Shown here: positions 10,501 through 18,370 of the stretch, piece by piece
Layout of the letters: the number at the start of each line of letters is the position of its first letter
Numbering within the stretch: position 1 is the stretch's first letter
Source: Burkholderiaceae bacterium
GTDB taxonomy: Bacteria > Pseudomonadota > Gammaproteobacteria > Burkholderiales > Burkholderiaceae_A
Assembly: GCA_018882785.1 (NCBI GenBank)
Contig: VERI01000007.1
Location: 17,141 to 81,140, forward strand
DNA length: 64,000 nucleotides
Reading direction: 5' to 3'
The notes under the pieces: model-generated
Database searches by the model: none
Seen by the model: only the letters and a program-made list of their open reading frames with translations
Told to the model about the DNA's origin: nothing
Program-made: the position numbers and the translations under genes

Positions 10501-10622
10501 TCGGATTTGTTGGTGTGACGAAGAACGGCTTCCTGGCCAATGAACTCACGCCGTATGTGGGGGATGCCAATTCGCAGACGCCGGAGTTTAAGGCGTTTCT
10601 TGTCAACGTCGCTAAGGTCTAA
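7566..10622 (+). CDS. fdnG: Formate dehydrogenase-N alpha subunit, selenocysteine-containing (TGA at 8154 read as Sec)
   Basis: This is the catalytic subunit of respiratory formate dehydrogenase (FdnG/FdoG type), oxidising formate to CO2 at a Mo-bis-MGD centre on the periplasmic side. The reading frame is interrupted only by TGA at 8154-8156, codon 197, in the context [24 protein letters not shown], which aligns with Sec196 of E. coli FdnG. The full product is 1018 residues (E. coli 1015). Residues 6-12 (SRRQFFK) are a Tat signal. Cys52, 55, 59 and 93 bind a [4Fe-4S] cluster. The ATG at 7566 is preceded by GGAGGG. It forms an operon with fdnH and fdnI; selA, selB and selC follow downstream. 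Confidence 0.96.
8154..8199 (+). promoter_or_regulatory. Bacterial SECIS element of fdnG
   Basis: Directly after the in-frame TGA, CACGCCC (8157-8163) pairs perfectly with GGGCGTG (8193-8199). Above it CGG (8167-8169) can pair with CCG (8184-8186), and CCA with TGG (8173-8175, 8179-8181) can close a small apical loop with GTC. Bacterial SECIS hairpins lie inside the coding sequence just 3' of the UGA and are bound by the C-terminal winged-helix domains of SelB, whose gene is in this window. The exact apical pairing is my folding by eye. Confidence 0.75.
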
Positions 10623-10633
10623 GGGGGATAACA

Positions 10634-11503
10634 ATGGCAACTGCAACAACCATGAACATTGTCAATCGCTCTGCGACCACGGCACCGATGCCGGTGAAGT
10701 CAAATCCGGAGATCTCCGTAGCGAAGCTCATCGACGAATCTAAGTGCATTGGCTGCAAGGCTTGTCAGGTGGCTTGTATGCAATGGAACGACAATCGAGA
10801 TGAGATTGGATCGACCGTAGGGGTGTATGACAATCCCGCGGATCTCACCACGAAGTCCTGGACCGTGATGCGCTTTAACGAGGTCGAGCGCGCTGACGGC
10901 GGGCTTGACTGGTTGATTCGTAAAGACGGCTGTATGCACTGCGAGGATCCAGGCTGTCTAAAAGCATGTCCGGCTCCCGGCGCGATTGTTAAATACGAAA
11001 ACGGCATTGTCGATTTCGTAAAAGACAACTGCATCGGCTGCGGCTATTGCGTGGCGGGCTGCCCATTCAACATCCCGCGGATCAGCAAGACCGATCACAA
11101 GGCCTACAAGTGCTCGCTGTGCTCTGACCGAGTTGCCGTAGGTGAGGGTGCAGCCTGTGCAAAGGCCTGCCCGACCAAGGCGATTCGGTTTGGCAAGAAA
11201 AAGGACTTGGTAGCCTGGGCGGATCAACGCGTGAAGGATCTGAAGGAGCGTGGCTATCAGAATGCAGCCCTCTACAACCCGCAGGGGGTAGGCGGCACGC
11301 ATGTGATGTATGTGCTGCGTCATGGCGATAAGCCTGAGGCCTATAACGGCCTTCCAAGTGATCCGCAGATCAGCCCGACGGTGAATCTGTGGAAGGGCAT
11401 GACCAAGACCGTTCTGTCCTGGGGTATGGCGGCTGCTGTTGCTGTAGGCGTCGCGCACTACTTCATCAAGGGACCGAAAGAGATCGATGAGACGGAGGCG
11501 TAA
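10634..11503 (+). CDS. fdnH: Formate dehydrogenase-N beta subunit (four [4Fe-4S] clusters)
   Basis: This is the electron-transfer subunit that carries electrons from FdnG to the cytochrome b subunit. Four cysteine groups are visible: [35 protein letters not shown] and CSLC...CAKAC, the pattern for four cubane clusters. A single C-terminal membrane helix ([19 protein letters not shown], about residues 257-275) anchors it, as in E. coli FdnH. Its 289 residues match the family. A strong ribosome site (AAGGGGGA) lies before the ATG, 11 bases after fdnG. Confidence 0.97.
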   Translation: MATATTMNIVNRSATTAPMPVKSNPEISVAKLIDESKCIGCKACQVACMQWNDNRDEIGSTVGVYDNPADLTTKSWTVMRFNEVERADGGLDWLIRKDGCMHCEDPGCLKACPAPGAIVKYENGIVDFVKDNCIGCGYCVAGCPFNIPRISKTDHKAYKCSLCSDRVAVGEGAACAKACPTKAIRFGKKKDLVAWADQRVKDLKERGYQNAALYNPQGVGGTHVMYVLRHGDKPEAYNGLPSDPQISPTVNLWKGMTKTVLSWGMAAAVAVGVAHYFIKGPKEIDETEA

Positions 11504-11506
11504 ACC

Positions 11507-12130
11507 ATGAGCCAAGGTAACGAAGTTCAGCGGTACGCCACAAACGAGCGCATAAACCACTGGTTTACAGCCATCTGTTTTGTGCTGCTGGCCGCCAGTG
11601 GTCTGGCGTTCTTTCATCCGTCCTTCTGGTCGCTTTCCGCGGTGTTGGGTGGCGGGGAACTATCCCGCTTCCTGCACCCGATTTTGGGCGTGCTGATGTT
11701 CCTGTCGTTTTTCATCTTTGCCATTCAGAAGATGGGTGACAACATGATGAAATCCTACGACTGGCAATGGATGGGTCGTATCGGTGATGTATTGGCAAAT
11801 CGGGATGACAACATGCCCGAGATCGGTAAATACAACGCCGCCCAGAAGCTGATGTACTGGTTCACGTTTCTGTTCATGATTCTGCTTTTGATCAGCGGAA
11901 TTGTGATCTGGCGTCAGTTCTTCTCGCATAATTTTGCGATTGACACCATTCGTTGGGCTGCCGTGGTACACGCAGTGGCAGGGGTTTTGCTGATTATCAC
12001 AATCATTGTTCACATTTATGCTGCGATCTGGGTGAAGGGAACGATGAGTGCGATTACGAAAGGCACCGTTTCCCGCGCTTGGGCCAAGCATCATCACCCG
12101 TTGTGGTATCGCTCGCTGGGCAATAAGTAA
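11507..12130 (+). CDS. fdnI: Formate dehydrogenase-N gamma subunit (cytochrome b556)
   Basis: This is the integral membrane di-heme cytochrome b that passes electrons to menaquinone or ubiquinone on the cytoplasmic side. Four hydrophobic helices are visible (roughly residues 17-38, 52-73, 112-133 and 150-172). Candidate heme His residues lie in NERINHWFTA, in RFLHPILGVLMF and in AVVHAVAGVLL, with VHIYAAIWVKGT in the last helix. Its 207 residues compare with about 217 in E. coli. It starts 3 bases after fdnH and is followed by an intrinsic terminator, which closes the fdnGHI operon. Confidence 0.95.
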   Translation: MSQGNEVQRYATNERINHWFTAICFVLLAASGLAFFHPSFWSLSAVLGGGELSRFLHPILGVLMFLSFFIFAIQKMGDNMMKSYDWQWMGRIGDVLANRDDNMPEIGKYNAAQKLMYWFTFLFMILLLISGIVIWRQFFSHNFAIDTIRWAAVVHAVAGVLLIITIIVHIYAAIWVKGTMSAITKGTVSRAWAKHHHPLWYRSLGNK

Positions 12131-12171
12131 GCGCGCTTACAACAGTTATAAAAAGGAAGTGGTAGGAGACT

Positions 12172-12200
12172 CCGGCCCCGAAAGGGGCCGGTTTTTATTT
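12172..12200 (+). terminator. Intrinsic terminator after fdnI
   Basis: CCGGCCCC (12172-12179), a GAAA tetraloop and GGGGCCGG form a perfect 8-bp GC stem, followed by TTTTTATTT. This is a textbook Rho-independent terminator. Read-through at some level would still allow fdhE-selAB to be expressed with the structural genes. Confidence 0.93.
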
Positions 12201-12237
12201 TGAAGATGGATTGCTGACGCGACAGGAAGACGACAAC

Positions 12238-13182
12238 ATGCCCACACCGATCATCACCGATGGCACGATGGATAAGCTGGTTAAGGCGCCGCGGGTGGTT
12301 CTGCCGCAAGAGGCAGGACTATTTCGGGACCGTGCGGCCCGCTTCGATGCCTTGGCCCCGCGTGACGATTCGGGTGCCTATATGCGTTTCTTGTCGCATG
12401 TATGCCGTGCCCAGGCCGATGCCTACGGGGCACGGACGGCACATTCGGTGCCTGAGCGAGCAGTCGACAATAGCCGTCAGTACGGAATGCCGCCCCTATC
12501 GGCCCATGTGACGCCGCGGGACCCCCAGTGGCGCGCTGACCTGCGGGATATTCTCGATCGGGTCCAGGCCGACTACGGAGAGAGCAACACGCAGTTATCT
12601 ACGGTTATTGGAAAGATCAGACGACAGCTTGAGTCCGACGCCTCAGCCCTTGAGGCGGTTGCGGATCGGATCATTGCGGGGGTGTCTGAGCCCGACGACA
12701 GTGCCAGTTATCCCTTCATTGGAGCGGCTCTACAGGTCTATTTTTCAAGGCTGGCAGCAACCTTGACGCCCGAAGATGTTGCGGTCAGTGATGTTCCGAC
12801 GGTCTGTCCGTGTTGCGGCATGCGGCCGACAGCTAGCCTGGTACGGATTAACCCGGATCGTATGAATTATCGGTACCTTGTGTGTTCCCTGTGTATGACA
12901 GAATGGAATCTGGAACGGGTAAAGTGCTCGTCCTGCGAGGAGGAAAAAGGCATCGGCTACCTTTCCGTAGAGGTAGAGGGCCGAGCGCCTGCCGACGCAG
13001 CTATTCGGGCAGAGACCTGTGATGAATGTAAGACCTATCTGAAAATTTTTGTTCAAGAAAAGGATCCACAGATCGACCCAATTGCGGATGACTTAAATTC
13101 TCTGGCCTTGGATATGCTGGTCGATGAGAAGGGATATGCGCGCACAGGTCCAAATCTGCTCTTTTATCCAGGCCACGAATAG
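12238..13182 (+). CDS. fdhE: Formate dehydrogenase accessory protein FdhE
   Basis: FdhE is a cytoplasmic iron-binding protein needed to obtain active respiratory formate dehydrogenases before or during Tat export. Four CxxC motifs in the second half (CPCCGMRP, CSLCMTEW, CSSCEEEKG, CDECKTYL) form the rubredoxin-like metal site typical of the family. The product is 314 residues (E. coli 309). The ATG at 12238 is chosen over a TTG at 12211 because AGGAAG stands 8 bases before it. It is the first gene after the fdnI terminator and runs into selA after a 2-base gap. Confidence 0.95.
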   Translation: MPTPIITDGTMDKLVKAPRVVLPQEAGLFRDRAARFDALAPRDDSGAYMRFLSHVCRAQADAYGARTAHSVPERAVDNSRQYGMPPLSAHVTPRDPQWRADLRDILDRVQADYGESNTQLSTVIGKIRRQLESDASALEAVADRIIAGVSEPDDSASYPFIGAALQVYFSRLAATLTPEDVAVSDVPTVCPCCGMRPTASLVRINPDRMNYRYLVCSLCMTEWNLERVKCSSCEEEKGIGYLSVEVEGRAPADAAIRAETCDECKTYLKIFVQEKDPQIDPIADDLNSLALDMLVDEKGYARTGPNLLFYPGHE

Positions 13183-13184
13183 TC

Positions 13185-14660
13185 ATGTCCTCCAAGATTC
13201 TGCCCGGTCCGGGCGAATCCACATCTGAACAAAATCTCCGGCATCTGCCTTCGGTGGATCGGCTGCTCGGTTCCAGTGCGCTTTCCAGCCTCGCGGATGC
13301 GTTAGGCCGGCCACTGGTCAAGCGGGCAGTGCAGCGCGCACTTTCCCAGGCGCGTGATCACGCACCAAAGGACGGGCAGACGCCGAGCGAGCAGGCGCTG
13401 ATTTCCATGGCGTCCGGATTTGCGCGGGAGGATGCGGCCTCGCGTATGCGGCCGGTAATCAATCTCACAGGAACCGTGATCCACACCAATCTTGGCCGGG
13501 CGCTGCTTGCGGAAGAGGCGATTGTGTCGGTGTCCCAGGCGATGCGAGGCTATAGCGCCTTAGAGTTTGATGTCGCATCGGGCGAGCGTGGGGATCGAGA
13601 TGATGTGATTGAAGGCCTGATCTGCCAGTTGACAGGCGCAGAGGCTGCAACTGTTGTGAATAACTGTGCCGCAGCAGTTCTGCTCTCTCTGGTTGCCCTT
13701 GGGGGCAGGAAGGAAGTCATTATTTCGCGTGGCGAGCAGATTGAGATAGGCGGCGCTTTTCGTATGCCGGACATTATGCGGGCCGCAAACTGTCGGCTTG
13801 TCGAGGTTGGCACCACGAACCGCACGCATTTGCATGACTATGCGTCCGCGATTACCCCGAAGTCGGCCCTCATCGTGAAGGCCCATCGGTCTAATTACGC
13901 CGTGACTGGATTTACCTCAGAGGTGGGTGATGCTGAGCTGGCTGCACTCGCCAAGAGATCCGGTGTGCTCTATATGGTCGATCTTGGCAGTGGCGCGCTG
14001 GTTGATATGAGTGCATGGGGCCTTCCGCGTGAGCCGCTGCCCTCAGACTCTCTGTCTAAGGGGGCCGATGTGGTGATGTTCTCTGGCGATAAGCTCCTGG
14101 GTGGGCCGCAGGCCGGCATCATTGTCGGCAGTCGGGCTGCGATCACCAGGATTAAACGTCATCCTTTAAAGCGCACGCTACGGGTATCGAAGTTAGTTCT
14201 GGCGGCCCTTGAGGCAACGCTGCGTGTGTACGACTCGGGCCATCGGCTTCATGAGCGGCTGCCCGTGCTGGCGATGCTGACGCGGAGCCGAGACGCCATT
14301 CGAGAGTCCTGTATGCGTGTCGGAACCGCACTCGCCAACTATGCAGGCCCGGAGTTTGAGCTGTCGATCGAAGATTGTGCGAGTCAGATTGGTTCGGGCG
14401 CTTTGCCCGAGGAGAAACTTCCCTCGGCGGCAGTCGTCTTAAGGCCGCGGCTCGTATCGCGCCGCTCGGGGTCGTTGCTGAAGCAGACACTGACGCGGTT
14501 TCGGAGCCTTCCGACGCCGGTTGTCGGCCGAATTAATGATCAGGCAATCCTGTTTGACTGCCGCTGTTTGTCGATTGCCGATGAAGCCTTGTTGCTGGGT
14601 CAGCTCCGTGATGCCCAGCCTCCGGGGATCGCTGGTGGTCAGCAGGATCGGCCTGCCTAG
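13185..14660 (+). CDS. selA: L-seryl-tRNA(Sec) selenium transferase
   Basis: SelA is a PLP enzyme that converts Ser-tRNA(Sec) to Sec-tRNA(Sec) using selenophosphate. The N-terminal domain has LPSVDRLL, the typical tRNA(Sec)-binding start, then VINLTGTVIHTNLGRA. The PLP lysine is in SGDKLLGGPQAG (codon 303). At 491 residues it is slightly longer than E. coli SelA (463), with extra residues at both ends. It sits between fdhE and selB on one strand, so the Sec machinery is encoded next to its main client fdnG. Its substrate depends on SelD, which is not in this window. Confidence 0.97.
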   Translation: MSSKILPGPGESTSEQNLRHLPSVDRLLGSSALSSLADALGRPLVKRAVQRALSQARDHAPKDGQTPSEQALISMASGFAREDAASRMRPVINLTGTVIHTNLGRALLAEEAIVSVSQAMRGYSALEFDVASGERGDRDDVIEGLICQLTGAEAATVVNNCAAAVLLSLVALGGRKEVIISRGEQIEIGGAFRMPDIMRAANCRLVEVGTTNRTHLHDYASAITPKSALIVKAHRSNYAVTGFTSEVGDAELAALAKRSGVLYMVDLGSGALVDMSAWGLPREPLPSDSLSKGADVVMFSGDKLLGGPQAGIIVGSRAAITRIKRHPLKRTLRVSKLVLAALEATLRVYDSGHRLHERLPVLAMLTRSRDAIRESCMRVGTALANYAGPEFELSIEDCASQIGSGALPEEKLPSAAVVLRPRLVSRRSGSLLKQTLTRFRSLPTPVVGRINDQAILFDCRCLSIADEALLLGQLRDAQPPGIAGGQQDRPA

Positions 14661-14677
14661 CTTCGGTCGAGTATCTG

Positions 14678-16594
14678 ATGATTGTTGGAACCGCTGGCCA
14701 TATTGATCACGGCAAGACCTCGTTGGTTCGCCGTCTCACCGGCCGCGATACAGATCGGCTGCCGGAAGAAAAGCGCAGAGGGATCTCGATTGAGCTTGGC
14801 TATGCATATCTGGGAATCGACGAGAACGCTTCCGATTCACAGCAGCATATTGGGTTCATTGATGTCCCCGGTCATGAGCGTTTTGTGCATGCCATGGTCT
14901 CGGGTGCCACAGGAATTGATTTCGCATTGTTGGTGGTTGCCGCCGATGACGGACCAATGCCGCAGACCCGGGAGCATCTCGAGATTCTGAAGCTCTTAGG
15001 CATTTCGCGTGGGGCGATTGTGGTGACGAAAATCGATATGGTCGATCCGTCTCAAGGCGATCTGGCGATCACCGCGATCGCGGATGTTGTGGCCGCCCAG
15101 CCCGCCGAGCGATGGCCGTTGTTTCCTGTCTCCTCGGTAACGGGAGAGGGTATCGATGCGCTGCGTGATTTTCTTCGGGCTGAGGCCAAGACGGTACAGA
15201 CATCGATTGACGAAGGGATGTTTCGACTTGCAGTGGATCGTGCGTTTTCTCTTCCTGGAATTGGTACGGTCGTGACCGGCACGGCGCATGCTGGAAGGGT
15301 CGCGGTGGGCGATGACGTGAGTCTTTATAACCCGGAGCGTGCCGATCCAGTACGTGCGCGTGTGCGTTCCGTGCACGCCCAAGACCATCCTGCAGAGGTG
15401 GGCGTGAAAGGCCAGCGCCTTGCCTTAAATCTCGTGGGCGTGTCCGTAGAGGATGTGCCGCGCGGCAGCTGGATCAACAGCATGGAACTGGATAATCGGA
15501 TTCTACGGTTTGACGTACAGCTTTCTATGTCGGCATTACATGATCGTACCGTCGTACAGGGGCTTGAGGTCCATCTGCATCACGGCGCCGCCGATATGAT
15601 GGCCAGGGTGTATCCGTTGAGCGTAGAGCGCGCCGCCCCGGGCGCGCAGTGTTTTGCCTCGATTCTGCTGCCTGCTCCTGTCGCAGCCTGCCGTGGTGAC
15701 CGTCTGGTCATTCGCGATAGCCAGGCCCAGACGACCTTGGCCGGCGCTACGATTCTCGACGTTCATCCTCCGAACCGTGGACGCAGAGCCGTGGGTCGCC
15801 TCGCAAGCCTACAGACCTTATCGGCTGCTGATGATGTCACCAGCCTATTGGAGCTGGCATTATCGGGCCCAATCTTAATTTCGCGCATCGGACAAGGATG
15901 GAATCGTAGACGCCATCAGATTGATGCGATGGTCAGGCAGGGAGATTTGGTGGTGGCCGCGGGCGTGATCTTTCATCCGTCACATTGGGCCGCCTATTTA
16001 GAGCGGTTGATACTCGCGGTAGACGAGACCCATGTGCGTGAGCCAGAGATGCCCGGCATGGAGATTAATCGTGCCCGCCGTGTTGTCGCCCCGCAGCTTG
16101 AATTATCTGCATTTGATGAATTAATTTCCCGCCTTGTCAGCGATAAACGTCTTGAGCGTCGGGGTGCGTTTCTTGCCCGACCGGGCCACACGGTCGAATT
16201 GAGTAAGGCCGAACGGAATCTGTGGAATTCTCTCGCACCGCTGCTGGAGCAGTCACCCTACAATCCGCCCCGGGTTAGGGATATCGCCAAGACGACCAAT
16301 ATCCCGGAGACTGAAATTCGTGCCAATCTTCGGCGTGTTGCGCGCGTTGGGGAGGTGACGTTGGTCGCGCTGGATCATTTCTTTTTGACGGCTCGAGTAA
16401 GTGAAATGGCCCAGATTGCAAAGAAACTTCATGATCAGCACGGTGCGGTGCGAGCGTCTGATTTTCGTGATCAGATCGGTGGCGGCCGCAAAGTGGCGAT
16501 ACAGATCCTGGAGTTCTTTGATCGCGTGGGTTACACGCGTCGCGTGCGCGATGACCACCTGATTCGAAGAGACAACCCCTTCGAGTTGCATTAA
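14678..16594 (+). CDS. selB: Selenocysteine-specific translation elongation factor
   Basis: SelB is the GTPase that brings Sec-tRNA to the ribosome and binds the SECIS hairpin in the mRNA. The N-terminus carries GTAGHIDHGKTSL (G1), DVPGHERF (G3) and VTKIDMVD (G4), followed by EF-Tu-like domains. The C-terminal ~270 residues are the winged-helix array that binds SECIS. Its 638 residues compare with 614 in E. coli. It starts 17 bases after selA, and the tRNA it uses (selC) begins 39 bases after its stop. Confidence 0.97.
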   Translation: MIVGTAGHIDHGKTSLVRRLTGRDTDRLPEEKRRGISIELGYAYLGIDENASDSQQHIGFIDVPGHERFVHAMVSGATGIDFALLVVAADDGPMPQTREHLEILKLLGISRGAIVVTKIDMVDPSQGDLAITAIADVVAAQPAERWPLFPVSSVTGEGIDALRDFLRAEAKTVQTSIDEGMFRLAVDRAFSLPGIGTVVTGTAHAGRVAVGDDVSLYNPERADPVRARVRSVHAQDHPAEVGVKGQRLALNLVGVSVEDVPRGSWINSMELDNRILRFDVQLSMSALHDRTVVQGLEVHLHHGAADMMARVYPLSVERAAPGAQCFASILLPAPVAACRGDRLVIRDSQAQTTLAGATILDVHPPNRGRRAVGRLASLQTLSAADDVTSLLELALSGPILISRIGQGWNRRRHQIDAMVRQGDLVVAAGVIFHPSHWAAYLERLILAVDETHVREPEMPGMEINRARRVVAPQLELSAFDELISRLVSDKRLERRGAFLARPGHTVELSKAERNLWNSLAPLLEQSPYNPPRVRDIAKTTNIPETEIRANLRRVARVGEVTLVALDHFFLTARVSEMAQIAKKLHDQHGAVRASDFRDQIGGGRKVAIQILEFFDRVGYTRRVRDDHLIRRDNPFELH

Positions 16595-16633
16595 AAGATT
16601 AATTTTGGAGCGTGATGTCACAGGTGAGATTTC

Positions 16634-16729
16634 GGAAGGGTGTCGTGGCCCGGTGGTCCGGTCAGACTTCAAATCTGATAGGGGTTGCCAGCAATCCCTG
16701 GTGGGTTCGACTCCCATACCCTTCCGCCA
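16634..16729 (+). tRNA. selC: tRNA-Sec (anticodon TCA)
   Basis: This is a 96-base tRNA including an encoded CCA. The acceptor stem has 8 bp (GGAAGGGT with ACCCTTCC) and the T stem 5 bp, the 13-bp helix typical of bacterial tRNA(Sec). The loop CTTCAAA (16667-16673) holds the anticodon TCA at 16669-16671, which reads UGA. A long extra arm (GGGTTG with CAATCC) is present, as in Ser and Sec tRNAs. It is placed directly after selB. Confidence 0.98.
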
Positions 16730-16747
16730 CACAGCAATGGGGATGTA

Positions 16748-17230
16748 ATGGAACTTGAGCAGATACTCGCGGAGCTGCCTGCGGACTGCCTTTATGCCGC
16801 CGAGCAGGATCTCTGGATCCGTCAAGAGGGTGAAGAGGTTGTCGTCGGCGCCATACGATTTGTGGTCGAACATGGCCAGTTCATGCTTTTTTATCCACGC
16901 CCCTGTGAGGTTCCCGTCATGCGCGACCGGTCCCTTGGCGTGATGGAGACCGCCAAGACGGCGGTTGCGATTTCATGCCCACTGAGCTGCACGATTATCG
17001 AGACCAATCAGGCTGTCCAGATGGATATCAGCGTGGTCACTCAGGATCCCTATGGTGCCGGATGGCTCTATCGTTTAAAACCAATGGCATGGGAGGAGGA
17101 GTCCTCTTTCCTGATGGGAGTGGATGAGTACCGCTCATGGCTTGTGGCCCATCATCGTGAGCGGCTTCGGCCGCCTAATCCGCAGCACCATGAGCTGCCC
17201 CCGATTGATCCGCAGAACATCAGCTACTGA
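16748..17230 (+). CDS. GcvH-like lipoyl-domain protein next to selC
   Basis: This 160-residue protein resembles the glycine cleavage H protein and the LbpA lipoate-binding proteins of sulfur metabolism. The lipoyl-lysine motif is VMETAKTAVAI with Lys70 (compare ESVKAVS in GcvH), and DPYGAGWLYRLKP near 100-112 matches the H-protein ending. Two Cys (77 and 81, in SCPLSC) flank the segment after the lysine, and about 48 extra C-terminal residues are rich in Pro and His. No gcvT or gcvP is nearby. ATG 16748 is chosen because it follows GGGGAT and lies outside the tRNA. It stands before a DsrE-like gene, which suggests a lipoyl-based sulfur or selenium carrier function; that is inference. Confidence 0.72.
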   Translation: MELEQILAELPADCLYAAEQDLWIRQEGEEVVVGAIRFVVEHGQFMLFYPRPCEVPVMRDRSLGVMETAKTAVAISCPLSCTIIETNQAVQMDISVVTQDPYGAGWLYRLKPMAWEEESSFLMGVDEYRSWLVAHHRERLRPPNPQHHELPPIDPQNISY

Positions 17231-17233
17231 TCG

Positions 17234-17611
17234 ATGGCCGTGACACGGGTGGTGTTGGTGATGTGGCAGGCAGATCCGGGCGCACCGGAGAAGTCAGCAG
17301 CGCCGTTTGTATATGCGCTGTGTGCCCGAGCCCTGGATCTGGAGGTCGAGATTCATCTGACATCTTCTGCGGTCCGCTGGGCATTTGAGGGCGTTGCTGC
17401 ATCGGCTGTATCGGATCGGCGCGGTGAGCAAACCATTCTCGGATATATCCAGCGATGCCATGAGATGGGTGTGAAGATCTACACGTGCGGAATGGCACTT
17501 TCGGAGCATCATCAAGGCGAGCGCATCATTCCTGAAATTACCGGACAGACCGGTGCGACTGCGGTGATGGCCCAGCTGCAGCGCGAGGACACGCGGGTGC
17601 TGGTCTTTTAG
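17234..17611 (+). CDS. DsrE-like small protein
   Basis: This 125-residue alpha/beta protein looks like the DsrE/DsrF family, whose members carry persulfide sulfur on a Cys. The sequence GVKIYTCGMALSEHH puts Cys85 at the position of the usual reactive Cys; Cys30 and Cys75 are also present. It starts 3 bases after the lipoyl-domain gene, so the two are very probably cotranslated. In sulfur oxidisers DsrE-type and lipoate-binding proteins occur together in the sHdr systems, but no hdr or tusA gene is visible here. The family call is from motif memory, moderately sure. Confidence 0.65.
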   Translation: MAVTRVVLVMWQADPGAPEKSAAPFVYALCARALDLEVEIHLTSSAVRWAFEGVAASAVSDRRGEQTILGYIQRCHEMGVKIYTCGMALSEHHQGERIIPEITGQTGATAVMAQLQREDTRVLVF

Positions 17612-18369
17612 TGATCGGCTCCAACATGATGGATGGCCGATTCGAGGTGGTGAGCCTGAACATGCATAAGGGCGTGTCTGCCCTGCATTTTCGTTTGACC
17701 GCCCATCGGCTGCGCCAACGGATTCGAGAACGCCATCCGGATCTGATATTCCTGCAAGAGTTACAGCAAAAGACCCACGGCCGGCTGCGTGATCTCAGGG
17801 TAGGGGCAACGCTCGGACTGACGCCCTATCTGGCCCAGGATTTCTGGCCGGACTGGCACTACGGTAAGAATGCTGTCTACGACCGTGGCCATCATGGCAA
17901 CGCGATTCTGTCCCGCCATCCGCTGGATCGTGGACTGAATTACGATATTTCGGAGTATCGGTTTGAGCGGCGGGGGCTGTTACATAGTGTTGCGAAGCTC
18001 GGAGATGCACAGCGGCCAATCGACTGTTATTGCGTGCATCTTGGGCTCTTGGAGCGAGGCCGTCGGCGACAGCTGGATACGGTGCTTCAATGCATCGATC
18101 GCATCAGCGATACCGGCCCTGCGATTATTGCCGGAGACTTTAATGACTGGCGTAATCGGGCCGAAGATCCGATGCGGGAGGCAGGATTTCGTGATGTCTT
18201 CGAAGTGTTGACGGGCAGTCCCGCGAAAACCTTTCCTGCGCTAAGGCCGATGTTAAAAATGGACAGGATTTATGTTCGTGGCCTGCAGGTGGTCAGTGTC
18301 GAGCGGCTCACCGACTGGGCGGGGCTTTCGGATCATCTTGGTATTTCAGCCCGGCTTGCATTGAACTGA
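17611..18369 (+). CDS. Endonuclease/exonuclease/phosphatase family protein (YbhP-like)
   Basis: This is a metal-dependent phosphoesterase of the DNase I-like fold. Motifs in order are SLNMHKG near the N-terminus, FLQELQQK, GDFNDWR with the catalytic Asp and Asn, and SDHLG with the C-terminal His. At 252 residues it resembles E. coli YbhP, often found beside a cardiolipin synthase, though none is present here. The GTG at 17611 overlaps the stop of the DsrE-like gene by one base (TAGTG); ATG at 17626 or 17629 are alternative starts. Substrate unknown. Confidence 0.85.
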   Translation: MIGSNMMDGRFEVVSLNMHKGVSALHFRLTAHRLRQRIRERHPDLIFLQELQQKTHGRLRDLRVGATLGLTPYLAQDFWPDWHYGKNAVYDRGHHGNAILSRHPLDRGLNYDISEYRFERRGLLHSVAKLGDAQRPIDCYCVHLGLLERGRRRQLDTVLQCIDRISDTGPAIIAGDFNDWRNRAEDPMREAGFRDVFEVLTGSPAKTFPALRPMLKMDRIYVRGLQVVSVERLTDWAGLSDHLGISARLALN

Positions 18370-18370
18370 T

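Noticed and set aside
16685..16747. Start of the lipoyl-domain gene inside selC
   Set aside because: It would translate tRNA sequence; ATG 16748 has a ribosome site and clears the tRNA.
16634..18369. tRNA-Sec as an integration site of a mobile element
   Set aside because: No integrase, no repeat of the tRNA 3' end and no phage genes were seen downstream.
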